A stretch of 64,000 bases of DNA from Streptomyces sp. NRRL B-24484 (GCF_000717715.1 NZ_JOAI01000048.1:1-64000); one strand, 5' to 3'. Positions 7,736-16,141 are shown, counted from the first letter of the stretch. The notes: generated from the sequence alone by a model not told the origin. Numbers and translations are program-made.

Positions 7736-9336
7736 CCGGCGGCTCCGACGGCGGAGCGGGCGGCGCCGGCCTCGGCGGTCTCCGGCTGGGAGGGCGACCA
7801 CCAGTCGAACGGGCCGTCGTCGCGGGCGGTGCGGAAGCGGTCGCGGCGGTCGAGCTCGCTGTAGATGTCGCGGAAGGAGTCGATGGTCTGGCGCAGGGTG
7901 AACTGCTCGATGACGCGCATCCGGGCGCCGCGGCCCATCTCGGCGCGGCGGTCGGAGTCGCGGAGCAGTTCGAGCGCGGCCTTGGCCATCGCCGCGGGCT
8001 CGCGCGGCGGGACGACCAGGCCGGTGTCGCCGACGGCCTCGCGGACGCCGCCGACATCGGTGGAGACGGTGGCCCGGCCGCAGGACATCGCCTCGATGAG
8101 GGTGAAGGGGAAGCCCTCGCTGATGCTGGACAGCATGACGACGTTGCCCGCCGCGTAGGCGTCGCGGATGTCGTCGACCCGGCCCTCGAAGACCACGGCG
8201 TCGCCGATGCCGAGGTCGGCGGCGAGGGCCTCGCAGCGCTCCCGGTAGGCGGCGCCGCCGGCGGGGGTGCCGCCGAAGAGCCGCAGCCGGGCACCGGGTA
8301 TCTCGGCGCGGACGATGCCGAAGGCCCGGATCAGCGTCTCCAGGTCCTTGATCGGGTCGACCCGGCCGGCCCAGCTGAGGGTCGGCACCTCGGGCTCGGG
8401 TCCGGCGGGCGGGAAGGCCTCGGGGTCGACGCCGTTGTACACGGTGCGGATGCGCTCGGCGGGGGTGCCGGCGCGCTCCTCCCAGCGGCGGTTGTAGCGG
8501 TTGCCGGGGGTGACGAGGGCGGCGCGGGCGTAGCTCTCGACGGCGAGCATCCGGTAGAAGCCCAGGACGAGCGCCTTGACCGGCCAGGCGTAGCCGGTGC
8601 CGTAGCCGAGGTAGCGCTCGCGCAGGTAGATGCCGTGCTCGGTGAGCAGGAACGGGGTGCCGTGCAGGTGGTTGCCGACCAGGCCGGGCAGTGCGGCGAG
8701 GCCGCCGCTGACGGCGTGCAGGACGCCGCCGGGCTTGGGGTGCGCGGCGAGGGGGCGCAGCGCGTGCTCCAGGAGCTCGGTGGCGGTCAGCGCGTCGTGC
8801 AGGCTGGGTCTTGCGGCGGCGGTGGCGAGGTGGGGGCGGTTCCAGACGTCGGCGAGGACGCGCAGGGCGGCCTCGGAGCGCAGCGCGGGGCTGAGCCGGC
8901 CGGCCCGGGCGTGGTCGGCGAGGACGTACAGCTCAGGCCCGAAGGCGTCCTCCTCGGTGGGGTCGAGGAGGGAGAGCAGGAAGCGCTCGTAGCCGGTGAG
9001 GAAGGCGCGCATGGCGGCGCCCCTGGGTGCCTGGCCGGGTGGGGCGGGGCCCCAGAGCGGGACGGCGCGGACGTCGGTCACGTGGCCGGGGAGGTCCCAG
9101 GAGAGGGGCTGCCCGGCGGTGCCGGTGATGGCGATGACCCGGAACTCGATCTCCGGCATGCCGGTGACGAGCTGGTCGCACCAGACGCTGACGCCGCCGT
9201 GGCTGTGCGGGTAGGTGCCCTCGGTGAGCATGGTCACGCGGGTGCCGACCAGGTGCGCGAGGTCGGCCGGGCGTGTCGCGCCCGGCGCGTCGGGCTCGGT
9301 CCCGGCCGCGGGCACGGCGTGCAGACGTGTGTTCAT
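7732..9336 (-). CDS. pelF: PelF-type GT4 glycosyltransferase
   Basis: 534 residues. The N-terminal donor-side region matches the PelF/DUF3492 type (TEGTYPHSHGGVSVWCDQL, TEHGIYLRERYL), followed by GT-B/GT4 motifs: TVYNGVDPEAF, SWAGRVDPIKDL, RLFGGTP, VVFEGRVDD and the EX7E motif in SISEGFPFTLIEAM. PelF is the cytoplasmic UDP-dependent polymerase that makes the GalNAc/GlcNAc-type Pel chain. It is the first gene of the minus-strand run that continues into the membrane protein, dehydratase, nucleotidyltransferase, epimerase and hydrolases. A strong hairpin at 9405-9441 separates it from the deacetylase-like gene upstream. Homology to PelF-type enzymes is confident; the actual polymer is not known. 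Confidence 0.85.
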   Translation of the reverse strand: MNTRLHAVPAAGTEPDAPGATRPADLAHLVGTRVTMLTEGTYPHSHGGVSVWCDQLVTGMPEIEFRVIAITGTAGQPLSWDLPGHVTDVRAVPLWGPAPPGQAPRGAAMRAFLTGYERFLLSLLDPTEEDAFGPELYVLADHARAGRLSPALRSEAALRVLADVWNRPHLATAAARPSLHDALTATELLEHALRPLAAHPKPGGVLHAVSGGLAALPGLVGNHLHGTPFLLTEHGIYLRERYLGYGTGYAWPVKALVLGFYRMLAVESYARAALVTPGNRYNRRWEERAGTPAERIRTVYNGVDPEAFPPAGPEPEVPTLSWAGRVDPIKDLETLIRAFGIVRAEIPGARLRLFGGTPAGGAAYRERCEALAADLGIGDAVVFEGRVDDIRDAYAAGNVVMLSSISEGFPFTLIEAMSCGRATVSTDVGGVREAVGDTGLVVPPREPAAMAKAALELLRDSDRRAEMGRGARMRVIEQFTLRQTIDSFRDIYSELDRRDRFRTARDDGPFDWWSPSQPETAEAGAARSAVGAAG

Positions 9337-9404
9337 GGATTCCCCCCCAGGAAATCCCGCCCCCGGGCAGGCGGGCGGTGGTGGTGCGCGTGGTGCTGGC
9401 CGGT

Positions 9405-9441
9405 GCCCCGGGCCGGGGAGGGTCGCTCCCCGGCCCGGGGC
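9405..9441. terminator. 16-bp GC-rich stem-loop between deacetylase-like gene and pelF
   Basis: A perfect 16-bp inverted repeat (9405-9420 pairs with 9426-9441) closes a five-base loop GGTCG. It lies in the 133-bp gap between the 9470-11731 gene (stop at 9470) and the PelF-like gene (start at 9336), both on the minus strand. There is no U-tract, as is usual for streptomycete terminators. It probably terminates or partly attenuates transcription leaving the upstream gene, setting its level apart from the pelF operon. Confidence 0.7.
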
Positions 9442-9469
9442 GTCCGACGGCGGTCGCCGTCCGGTCGGA

Positions 9470-11731
9470 TCAGCGGGTGCTGCGGGTGCTGCGGGTTCCG
9501 CCCTTCGTCGCGGTCGACGTGGAGGCGGTGCTCTTGGAGGTGAGCTTGTTGAGCGTGGTGCCGCTCGCGGTCGGCCCGGCCGGGACGGGCGACTTGACGC
9601 CCTTCGGCACCGGGAGGCTCGCGACGGTCTTGGCGATGGCGGTGCGCACGGCCTTGAGGGCCGTCTGCGCGGGCACCTCGCCGGCCGGCAGCTTCAGCGT
9701 GACGTTGACCTGGGTGAGGCCGGGGCCGACCCAGCCGGACAGCTGCCCGGCGTACGCGGAGCCGAAGGCGGTGGAGCCGATCAGCTGCTTCTGGACGGTG
9801 CCGGTCGGCATGGTGGCCTCGGCGAGGACGCCCGAGGGCGCGCTGACGGTGACGGTGTCGCCGATCCGGTAGGCGGTGACCTGGCCGGAGTTGACGGCGT
9901 TCTTCCACGCGGCGCGGCGCTGCAGCTCGACGCCGATGTCCTTCTGGCGGAGGTTCACCAGCGGGGTGTTGGAGGCGTACAGCCCGTCGTACTCGGCGAG
10001 GATGTGCTCCATCACCGGGTAGGCGATGCGGTCCTCGGCGTAGTTCGACTGGTGCACGAAGTGCGGCCGCGGGTCGTTGTTGATCGCCCGGTTGACGGCC
10101 AGTCGGGACTCCAGCGGGACGATGTAGTCGGCGTAGCCGGTGTTCACGTCCAGCGGGGTCGGCAGGCAGGTGCTGGTGGCGGGGTTGTCCTCGCAGATGC
10201 CGCTGCCGCCCTGCGCGCGGGAGGTGTAGATCCAGTTGTACTCGTCCACCTCCTCGACCGTCTTCGCCGCGTTGTAGAAGACGTTGAGCGGGTAGCGCGG
10301 GACGGTGAGGGCGTTGCCGACGGCGCGCTGGTCGTGCTCGCGGGAGGAGTCGCTGGCGAGCCAGCGGGTGCCCGTGCTGTTCACCGACGGCGCCAGGTAC
10401 GGGTTGTCGGTGGGCTGCTGCGGGTTGGTGACCAGGCCGGAGTGCTCGCCGGTGACCAGCTCGGTCTGGTCGGGCGCGGTCAGGCCGTTGTTCGCCGCCC
10501 AGGTGCGGTTGTTGGTGATCTGGGAGGTGATGTCGGCCTGGCTGGTCCACACCGTCTGCCCGCTGGCGTTGGTGGTGCAGCGCCACGGCACCACGGTGGT
10601 GTCCTGCACGCAGCCGAGGAACTGGTGCTGGTAGGTGTGGTTGATCCAGCGGTAGGCGGACTGGTCGGCGATCATCTGGACGGCCAGCGGGTCGGTGCCG
10701 TCGCCGTCGGCCTTGAAGTCCTCCGAGCCGCCGCCGTTGTACGCCAGGTCGACCTTGAAGTTGTGGTCCTGCTGCCACTGCTTCAGGTACTGGGCGTCCG
10801 CGACCGTCATCCGGCTGGGGTGCTCCTCCGGGTTGCTGCCGGGCGGGCAGGTCACGTCACCGGGGGTGCACTTGAGGACGGTGTCCCAGCGGTCGTCCGA
10901 CATGAAGACGTCGTCGACGTGCAGGGCGAAGTAGTTGCGGTCGTAGCCGAGGTGGATGCCCTCGGTGGCCCACTCGACGATGCCGCGGGCGAGCTGCCGG
11001 TACTGCCTCTGGTAGGCGTTGTAGACGAAGGTGACGACCAGTTCGCGGCGGCCGTCGTGGGCGTACTCGCCGACCAGCGAGCCCCGGGTGTCGGTGCCGG
11101 GGATCGGCGCGTCGACGTACGGGGTGAAGGTGGCGCCGGCCGCCTGCTGGGCGAGCGGGGTCGCGATGTATCCGTAGCTCTCGGAAACGGAGGGCGAGTT
11201 GTCCTCGAAGGTGACGCCGCCCTCGAGGTAGCCGAACGGCCCGGACTTGCCGGCGGCGGTCACCTGCGCCTGGACGCCGTCCAGGGTGCCGGCGTAGGCG
11301 CCCGGCAGGGTGCCCCAGTTGAGGCCGACGCTCGCGCCGGCGTAGGTGTAGGCGTCGACCTGGCGGATGCCGAACTGCGCCTCGTAGGAGGCGAGCGCGG
11401 TGAGCTCGTCGCTGCTGAGGCCGGCCGGGCTCTCGCTCGGCATCACCACGGCCTGGAACTTGGCCCGCGGAGCGCCGTTCAGGGTGTCGCTGAGGAAGCC
11501 GGCGGCGATGGTCGGACGGCCCGACGCGGCGAGGTCGATCCGGGTGTACGGCACGCCGGTGCTGTCGAGTTCGGCCACGATCGCGCCGACGGCCGGTCCG
11601 CCGTCGTCGACGACCAGCAGCCGCAGGTCGATCCTGGGGGTCGTGGCCGCGTACGCGCCGGGCATCGGCGCGAGCGTCATGACCAGGCCCGCCACCGTGC
11701 AGGCAGCGGCAATTCGGGCTCTACGCCCCAT
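9470..11731 (-). CDS. secreted PelA-like polysaccharide deacetylase-type protein
   Basis: 753 residues from ATG at 11731, preceded by a good RBS (GGGGGAGGG); the open frame upstream is not coding-like. Signal peptide about residues 1-29 (ends GAYA). Residues 35-255 form an alpha/beta region of unknown type. From about 265 come features of a carbohydrate-esterase-like domain: LHVDDVF (Asp273-Asp274) and NHTYQH (His365 and His369), the Asp plus HxxxH pattern that binds metal in Pel- and NodB-like deacetylases. The C-terminus (from about 700) is a Lys/Ser/Thr/Pro-rich tail, possibly wall-associated. Next to PelF it would partially deacetylate the exported polymer, a step PelA performs in Pel systems. 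The family match is motif-level only. Confidence 0.7.
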   Translation of the reverse strand: MGRRARIAAACTVAGLVMTLAPMPGAYAATTPRIDLRLLVVDDGGPAVGAIVAELDSTGVPYTRIDLAASGRPTIAAGFLSDTLNGAPRAKFQAVVMPSESPAGLSSDELTALASYEAQFGIRQVDAYTYAGASVGLNWGTLPGAYAGTLDGVQAQVTAAGKSGPFGYLEGGVTFEDNSPSVSESYGYIATPLAQQAAGATFTPYVDAPIPGTDTRGSLVGEYAHDGRRELVVTFVYNAYQRQYRQLARGIVEWATEGIHLGYDRNYFALHVDDVFMSDDRWDTVLKCTPGDVTCPPGSNPEEHPSRMTVADAQYLKQWQQDHNFKVDLAYNGGGSEDFKADGDGTDPLAVQMIADQSAYRWINHTYQHQFLGCVQDTTVVPWRCTTNASGQTVWTSQADITSQITNNRTWAANNGLTAPDQTELVTGEHSGLVTNPQQPTDNPYLAPSVNSTGTRWLASDSSREHDQRAVGNALTVPRYPLNVFYNAAKTVEEVDEYNWIYTSRAQGGSGICEDNPATSTCLPTPLDVNTGYADYIVPLESRLAVNRAINNDPRPHFVHQSNYAEDRIAYPVMEHILAEYDGLYASNTPLVNLRQKDIGVELQRRAAWKNAVNSGQVTAYRIGDTVTVSAPSGVLAEATMPTGTVQKQLIGSTAFGSAYAGQLSGWVGPGLTQVNVTLKLPAGEVPAQTALKAVRTAIAKTVASLPVPKGVKSPVPAGPTASGTTLNKLTSKSTASTSTATKGGTRSTRSTR

Positions 11732-11833
11732 GAGGTGTCCCTCCCCCTCGGACGGCGCGCGGGTCGCGCGGAGAGTCGCCGTCCGGATTGTGCGATGTGC
11801 GAGTGCGCGCATTGCGGTGTACGTGTGGTCACC

Positions 11834-11859
11834 AAAAACGCGGCGCCCAGGGCGCCGCG
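11834..11859 (-). terminator. intrinsic terminator-like hairpin with U5 tract in the deacetylase gene leader
   Basis: On the minus strand a 9-bp perfect stem (CGCGGCGCC / GGCGCCGCG, plus-strand 11839-11847 and 11851-11859, loop CAG/CTG) is followed directly by five T residues (plus-strand AAAAA at 11834-11838). This is a textbook Rho-independent terminator, rare in such GC-rich genomes. It lies about 100 bp upstream of the 9470-11731 start codon in the same orientation, with no minus-strand gene upstream. It should act as a leader attenuator or end a short RNA. Confidence 0.6.
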
Positions 11860-12200
11860 CAACGTCATCCCCCGCCGCACATCGTATGACCATCGGCCCC
11901 GGCCGCATCCACCGAATCACCCAGGAGAGTGCAAAGTTGTCGAATAATCAGCACATAGGTCATTTGCCATTTCACACGTACCCACCCCGTGCGCCCCACG
12001 TGCTCCTCACTCAGCGAACTCCCAGGTGACCGAGGGGTAGCCTGCGTCCCCGACCGCCCCCGCGACCTGGGAACCGTACCGCGGCGGAGCCGTCCGTGCA
12101 CCGGATCGACTCCCAGCAAGGACTCAGGAAGCACCGGGGAGCCGCCCCGGCCGCCCCTCGGGCACCACAAGGGGAGCGTGACGTTCCGCTATCGACGGCG

Positions 12201-12246
12201 CGTCAGAACCGCACCGCGGTTGCGCCGCCGGTACGGTTCTGTGACG
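12201..12246. promoter_or_regulatory. inverted repeat upstream of small ORF
   Basis: Perfect 8-bp arms CAGAACCG (12204-12211) and CGGTTCTG (12234-12241) are separated by 22 bases that contain an ACCGCGGT palindrome. Arms extend imperfectly to CGTC/GACG. The element ends about 35 bp before the start codon of the 57-residue ORF. It could be an operator or a leader stem. No regulator can be named. Confidence 0.4.
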
Positions 12247-12278
12247 AGACCGCGACACTGCAGGGGAAGGCCACGTCC

Positions 12279-12452
12279 ATGACACCGTGCTCCCCCTCCG
12301 CCGGGTGCTCCTGCTCCCCCCGGGACCTCGCCGAGCAGGCCCGCGCCTGGTCGGTGCCCCGGCACCGGCGGCCCACCCCGGCCGGCACGGGCCAGGTGAT
12401 CGACAGCTTCCTGTCCTGGTGGGGCCGCGCCCGCCGCGCCGACCTCCGGTAG
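12279..12452 (+). CDS. small Cys-rich-start hypothetical protein (57 aa)
   Basis: ATG at 12279 with an AGGGGAAGG Shine-Dalgarno 8 bases upstream. The peptide begins MTPCSPSAGCSCSP, with three Cys in the first twelve residues, and ends FLSWWGRARRADLR. No known family is recognised. The good RBS, the inverted repeat upstream and the codon composition support translation. A short ORF in GC-rich DNA could still be spurious. Confidence 0.5.
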   Translation: MTPCSPSAGCSCSPRDLAEQARAWSVPRHRRPTPAGTGQVIDSFLSWWGRARRADLR

Positions 12453-12505
12453 GACCGTGCGGCCGGACGGCCCGGCAAGAATCCTCGGAGGATCCCGGCC
12501 GGGCC

Positions 12506-12530
12506 TGTCGAAATCCCGCCGCCGGCTTCT
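12506..12530 (+). promoter_or_regulatory. candidate ECF42-type promoter of the DGPF-sigma pair
   Basis: TGTCGAAA at 12506-12513 matches the -35 element known for ECF42 sigma factors (TGTCGA core); a GGCTTC segment follows at about the right distance for the weakly conserved -10. It sits 55-80 bp before the DGPF gene, whose downstream neighbour encodes an ECF42-like sigma factor. This fits the autoregulation described for that group. Confidence 0.55.
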
Positions 12531-12584
12531 ACCCACCTGTGACGGCGCCCCGCCCGGGGCCGCCCGTACGGCGAGGAGAGAACG

Positions 12585-12989
12585 ATGAAGTACATGCTGC
12601 TGATGCAGTTCAGCGCGGAGGGCACCGAATTCCCGGCGATCACCGAGTGGGCCGAGCAGGACGTCAAGGCGCACATCGCCTTCATGGGCGCCGCCAACGA
12701 GAAGCTGATCGCCGACGGCGAGTTCGTCGACGCCCAGGGCCTGGCCTTCCCGGACAGCGCCAAGATCGTCCGGGCCTCGGGCACCGGCGGCGGCCCGCTC
12801 GTCACCGAGGGGCCCTTCCCGGAGACCAAGGAGTTCCTGGCCGGCTACTGGATCGTCGACTGCGAGAGCGAGCAGCGGGCGATCGAGATCGCCGGACACG
12901 TCTCCGGCGCCCCCGGCCCCGGCGGCGAGCCGCTGAACATGGCCATCCAGGTGCGCCAGGTGATGGCCGCGCCGCCCGTGGAGCTCTGA
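12585..12989 (+). CDS. YciI/DGPF-domain protein
   Basis: 134 residues starting MKYMLLMQFS, with ITEWAEQDVKAHIAFM, DGEFVDAQGLAFP and the family signature TEGPFPETKEFLAGYWIVD (the DGPF-type motif, here EGPF). It folds as a YciI-like alpha/beta barrel. In actinobacteria these proteins are encoded directly before ECF42 sigma factors, as here. They have been suggested to act in the same stress or detoxification response, but no reaction is established. RBS GAGGAGAG precedes the start. Confidence 0.88.
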   Translation: MKYMLLMQFSAEGTEFPAITEWAEQDVKAHIAFMGAANEKLIADGEFVDAQGLAFPDSAKIVRASGTGGGPLVTEGPFPETKEFLAGYWIVDCESEQRAIEIAGHVSGAPGPGGEPLNMAIQVRQVMAAPPVEL

Positions 12990-12990
12990 G

Positions 12991-14241
12991 CTGACCGGCA
13001 CCGGCCCCACCGTCGACGACCTGCTGCGCGAACTCGCGCCGCGGGTCGTCGGCGTGCTCACCCGGCAGTACGGGGACTTCTACGCGGCCGAGGACGCCGT
13101 CCAGGAGGCCCTGCTCGCCGCCGCCGTCCAGTGGCCCGAGCAGGGCCTGCCGCACCACCCGCAGGCCTGGCTCGTCCAGGTCGCCGCCCGCCGGATGACC
13201 GAACAGGTCCGCAGCGAGACCGCCCGCCGCCGGCGCGAGGAGACGGTGGCCGCCCGCGAGCCGGACGACCGCCGCACCGCCCCGGCCGCCGACGAGGACG
13301 GCGCCGCCGACCGCGACGACTCGCTGACCGTGCTCTTCCTCTGCTGCCACCCGGTGCTGACGCCGGCCGCCGCCGTCGCCCTCACCCTGCGGTCCGTGGG
13401 CGGGCTGACCACCGCCGAGATCGCCAGCGCCTTCATGGTGCCGGAGGCCACGATGGGCCAGCGGATCAGCCGCGCCAAGCAGCGGATCAGGACCTCCGGC
13501 GTACCGTTCTCGATGCCCGCCCCCGAGGAACTGCCGCACCGCCTCGACCTGGTCCTGCACGTCCTCTACCTGGTGTTCAACGAGGGCTACGCCGTCAGCA
13601 GCGGAGCCGGCCTGCAGCGCACCGACCTCTCCCGCGAGGCGGTCCGGCTCGCCCGGTCCCTGCACCGGGCCGTCCCCGACAGCAGCGAGGCGGCCGGCCT
13701 GCTCGCCCTGATGCTGCTCACCCACGCCCGCAGCACCGCCCGCACGGGGCCGGACGGCGAACTCGTCCCGCTCGCCGAGCAGGACCGCGGCCGCTGGGAC
13801 GCCGCGGCCGTCGCCGAGGGCACCGCCCTGATCACCGCCACCCTGCCGCGCGGACCGGTCGGCCCGTACCAACTGCAGGCCGCGATCGCCGCCGTGCACG
13901 ACGAGGCCGCCACCGCCGAGGAGACCGACTGGCCGCAGATCCTCGCCCTGTACGGCGTGCTGGAGCGGATCGCCGACAGCCCGGTCGTCCGGCTCAACCG
14001 GGCGGTGGCCGCCGCGATGGTGCACGGCCCGCGGGCGGGGCTCGACCTGCTCGCCCGGCTCGACACCCCCGCGGCGCTGGCCGGGCACCAGCGGCTGTAC
14101 GCGGCGCGCGCCCACCTGGAGGAGATGGCCGGCGACCGGCGGGCCGCCCTCGCCGACTACCACGCCGCCGCGGAACGCGCCACCAACCTCCCCGAACGCC
14201 ACTACCTCACCCTCCGCGCCGCCCGCCTCGCCCCGGACTGA
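12991..14241 (+). CDS. ECF42-type RNA polymerase sigma factor with C-terminal TPR-like extension
   Basis: Conserved coding begins upstream of the first canonical start: residues TVDDLLRELAPRVVGVL lie before the GTG at 13054 and match the normal N-terminus of this family. I therefore place the start at a CTG at 12991, one base after the DGPF stop; the GTG at 13054 is the conservative alternative. Sigma region 2 (YAAEDAVQEALLAAA) and region 4 (LTTAEIASAFMVPEATMGQRISRAKQRI) are followed by a helical extension of about 230 residues typical of ECF42, including HVLYLVFNEGY. These factors have no anti-sigma; the C-terminal extension is needed for activity. 416 residues with the CTG start. Confidence 0.88.
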   Translation: MTGTGPTVDDLLRELAPRVVGVLTRQYGDFYAAEDAVQEALLAAAVQWPEQGLPHHPQAWLVQVAARRMTEQVRSETARRRREETVAAREPDDRRTAPAADEDGAADRDDSLTVLFLCCHPVLTPAAAVALTLRSVGGLTTAEIASAFMVPEATMGQRISRAKQRIRTSGVPFSMPAPEELPHRLDLVLHVLYLVFNEGYAVSSGAGLQRTDLSREAVRLARSLHRAVPDSSEAAGLLALMLLTHARSTARTGPDGELVPLAEQDRGRWDAAAVAEGTALITATLPRGPVGPYQLQAAIAAVHDEAATAEETDWPQILALYGVLERIADSPVVRLNRAVAAAMVHGPRAGLDLLARLDTPAALAGHQRLYAARAHLEEMAGDRRAALADYHAAAERATNLPERHYLTLRAARLAPD

Positions 14242-14325
14242 GCCCGGCCGCGGACCGGGCCGAACCCGGGACGGTCTCAGCCCGGCGAGGGCCCGCGGCC
14301 CGGGCCGGCCGCTAGCCTGGGCCGC

Positions 14326-14985
14326 ATGACGGAGAGCACCGGCACGGGCCACCTCGACACCACCAGGGCCGCCTACGACGCGGTGGCCGTCCAGTACACC
14401 GAGCTGTTCGCCGACGGGTTCGGCGCGCGGCCGCTGGACCGGGCGATGGTCGAGGCCCTCGCCGGGCTGGTGCTGCAGGAGGGCGGCGGCCCGGTGGCCG
14501 ACCTCGGCTGCGGGCCCGGCCATGTGACGGCGTACCTGCACGGACTCGGCGTGGACGCCTTCGGGATCGACGTCTCGCCCGCCATGGTGGCGATCGCCCG
14601 GTCGCGGCACCCGCAGCTGCGTTTCGAGGAGGGGCCGATGCTCGGCCCCGGGCTCGCTGCGGGCTCGCTCGGGGGCATCCTCGCCCACTACTCGCTGATC
14701 CACACCCCGCCGGAGGAACTCCCCGGGGTGCTCGCCGAGTTCCACCGCCTGCTGGCGCCGGGCGGGCACGTCCTGATCGCCGTCCAGTCCACCGACGGCC
14801 CCGTCCCGCCGGTCACGCCCTACGACCACAAGGTCGCACCCGCCTACCGCTGGTGGCCGGACGCCCTCGCCGCGCTCCTTCGTGAGGCCGGCCTCACGGA
14901 GGTCGCCCGGCTGGTCCGCCGGCCGTACGAGGACGAGCGGACCCCGCACGCGCAACTGCTCGCCCAGCGCCCGGCCGCCTGCTGA
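14326..14985 (+). CDS. class I SAM-dependent methyltransferase
   Basis: 219 residues. Motif I VADLGCGPGHVTAYL binds SAM, followed by GIDVSPAMVAIARSRHP and an acidic motif II region. The C-terminal part has LAPGGHVLIAVQS. This is a UbiE/small-molecule type Rossmann methyltransferase; substrate unknown. It ends 8 bp from the convergent phosphotransferase gene. Confidence 0.87.
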   Translation: MTESTGTGHLDTTRAAYDAVAVQYTELFADGFGARPLDRAMVEALAGLVLQEGGGPVADLGCGPGHVTAYLHGLGVDAFGIDVSPAMVAIARSRHPQLRFEEGPMLGPGLAAGSLGGILAHYSLIHTPPEELPGVLAEFHRLLAPGGHVLIAVQSTDGPVPPVTPYDHKVAPAYRWWPDALAALLREAGLTEVARLVRRPYEDERTPHAQLLAQRPAAC

Positions 14986-14992
14986 CACCCGG

Positions 14993-16141
14993 TCACCCTC
15001 CCGCAGCCGCAGCACCCGGTCGGGTTTCGCCAGGCCCGTTTCCACCTGGCTCGCTCACGCCCGCCTCCGCTCCGCCCGCCTCCGTTCCGCCCGCTGCCAG
15101 CCCGTCCAGGACGGCCAGCTGTTCCGTGATCCGGTCGGCGGACCAGGAGAGCAGCCAGGCGGTGTGCTCGGGCGCATAGCCCCGGGGTGCGCTCTCGACC
15201 CGCATGACCAGGGCGAGGTGGATCCGGTAGAGCGCCAGCCGTGCGCGGGCACCCGCGGTGTCGGTGCGCAGGCCGGGGGCGACGCTCCGGTAGCCGGCCA
15301 TCAGGCCGGGATCGTCCTCGGGGCTGCCGAGCGGGTCGAGGCCGACGAGTTCCGCCAGCGGGTCGCCGAAGAAGGCGCGTTCGCCGTCGATCAGGCCGCC
15401 GAGGCGCAGACCGCCGTGCACCGGGTCGGGGGTGAGGACGAGGTTGCCCTCCCAGGCGTCGAAGTGGACGAGCGCGGGTCGGCGCACCTCGGCCAGCGCA
15501 CCGCCGAACCGCACCGGCAGTGCGGCCAGGACGGCGGAGGGGACGGGCAGGGTGACGCCGAAGCGTTCGGCGTCGGCGAGCACCGCGGCCAGCATCCCGG
15601 CGAAGGCCGTCGGCCAGTCGGCGCCCTGCAGGCCGGGGACGGGCCCCGGGTAGCCGAAGCGCGGTCCGGTGGCACCGGCGATCCGGGCGACGGCAGCGCC
15701 CAACTGGCCGCGCAGCAACATTCGCTGATCCTCTGTCAGGCTGTCACGCAGTTCGTCCCAGGTGCGGCCGTCGAGGTGTTCGAGCAGCAGCCACTCGCCG
15801 GCACCGCCCGGGCCGGCCGGTTCGTGGTGCAGGACGGCGGGGACGGGGGCGCCCGTGGCGGCGGCCAGGCGGTGGAAGAGCCGCTCGGTGTCGAGCAGGC
15901 CCTGTTCGTGGGTGAGTGCCGGCGCGTCGGCGGGCGGCGCGGCCTTGAGCACCAGCCGCCGGCCGTCGGCGAGTTCGACCAGCCGTACCGAGTTGTAGAG
16001 CCCGCCGCGCAGGGCCCGCCCGCCGACCACCTCCACCGCCCCGAGCGCCTGCCGGACGCGCCGCTCGGCCAGCTCCCGCGCGGCCCGGTCCCCCTCCGGG
16101 CGGCCGGCCCCGGCCTGCCCCTCGGTCAGTGCGGTGGTCAT
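14993..16141 (-). CDS. aminoglycoside phosphotransferase (APH)-family kinase
   Basis: 382 residues from ATG at 16141; the much longer open frame upstream is non-coding. N-lobe with GGLYNSVRLVELADGRRLVLKAAP (nucleotide-binding Lys), hinge EWLLLEHLDGRTW, then the catalytic loop PALVHFDAWEGNLVL, where HFDxxxGN replaces the commoner HGDxxxxN, and GLIDGERAFFGDPLAEL as the DFG-like metal loop. This is the APH/choline-kinase fold. Actinobacterial members usually phosphorylate unknown small molecules rather than confer resistance. The C-terminus carries a low-complexity Gly/Ala/Glu tail. Confidence 0.83.
   Translation of the reverse strand: MTTALTEGQAGAGRPEGDRAARELAERRVRQALGAVEVVGGRALRGGLYNSVRLVELADGRRLVLKAAPPADAPALTHEQGLLDTERLFHRLAAATGAPVPAVLHHEPAGPGGAGEWLLLEHLDGRTWDELRDSLTEDQRMLLRGQLGAAVARIAGATGPRFGYPGPVPGLQGADWPTAFAGMLAAVLADAERFGVTLPVPSAVLAALPVRFGGALAEVRRPALVHFDAWEGNLVLTPDPVHGGLRLGGLIDGERAFFGDPLAELVGLDPLGSPEDDPGLMAGYRSVAPGLRTDTAGARARLALYRIHLALVMRVESAPRGYAPEHTAWLLSWSADRITEQLAVLDGLAAGGTEAGGAEAGVSEPGGNGPGETRPGAAAAGG

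Larger units (their letters stand above)
11732..12278. other. 547-bp intergenic region with leader elements for two divergent genes
   Basis: No convincing gene. The right part (about 11930-11975) is markedly AT-richer than its surroundings and could hold a minus-strand promoter. Reading leftwards, ATGGCA and TTATTC are 17 bases apart, which would place a start near 11935 and a leader of about 200 nt for the deacetylase-like gene. Within that leader is a hairpin followed by five U residues. The left part, immediately before the gene, carries short GTGCGA-type repetitions. Towards 12201-12246 there is an inverted repeat before the small plus-strand ORF. Open frames here have atypical third-position composition. 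Confidence 0.5.

Noticed and set aside
11865..12170. 101-residue minus-strand ORF in the intergenic region
   Set aside because: Poor third-position composition, no RBS, and it overlaps the predicted promoter and leader elements.
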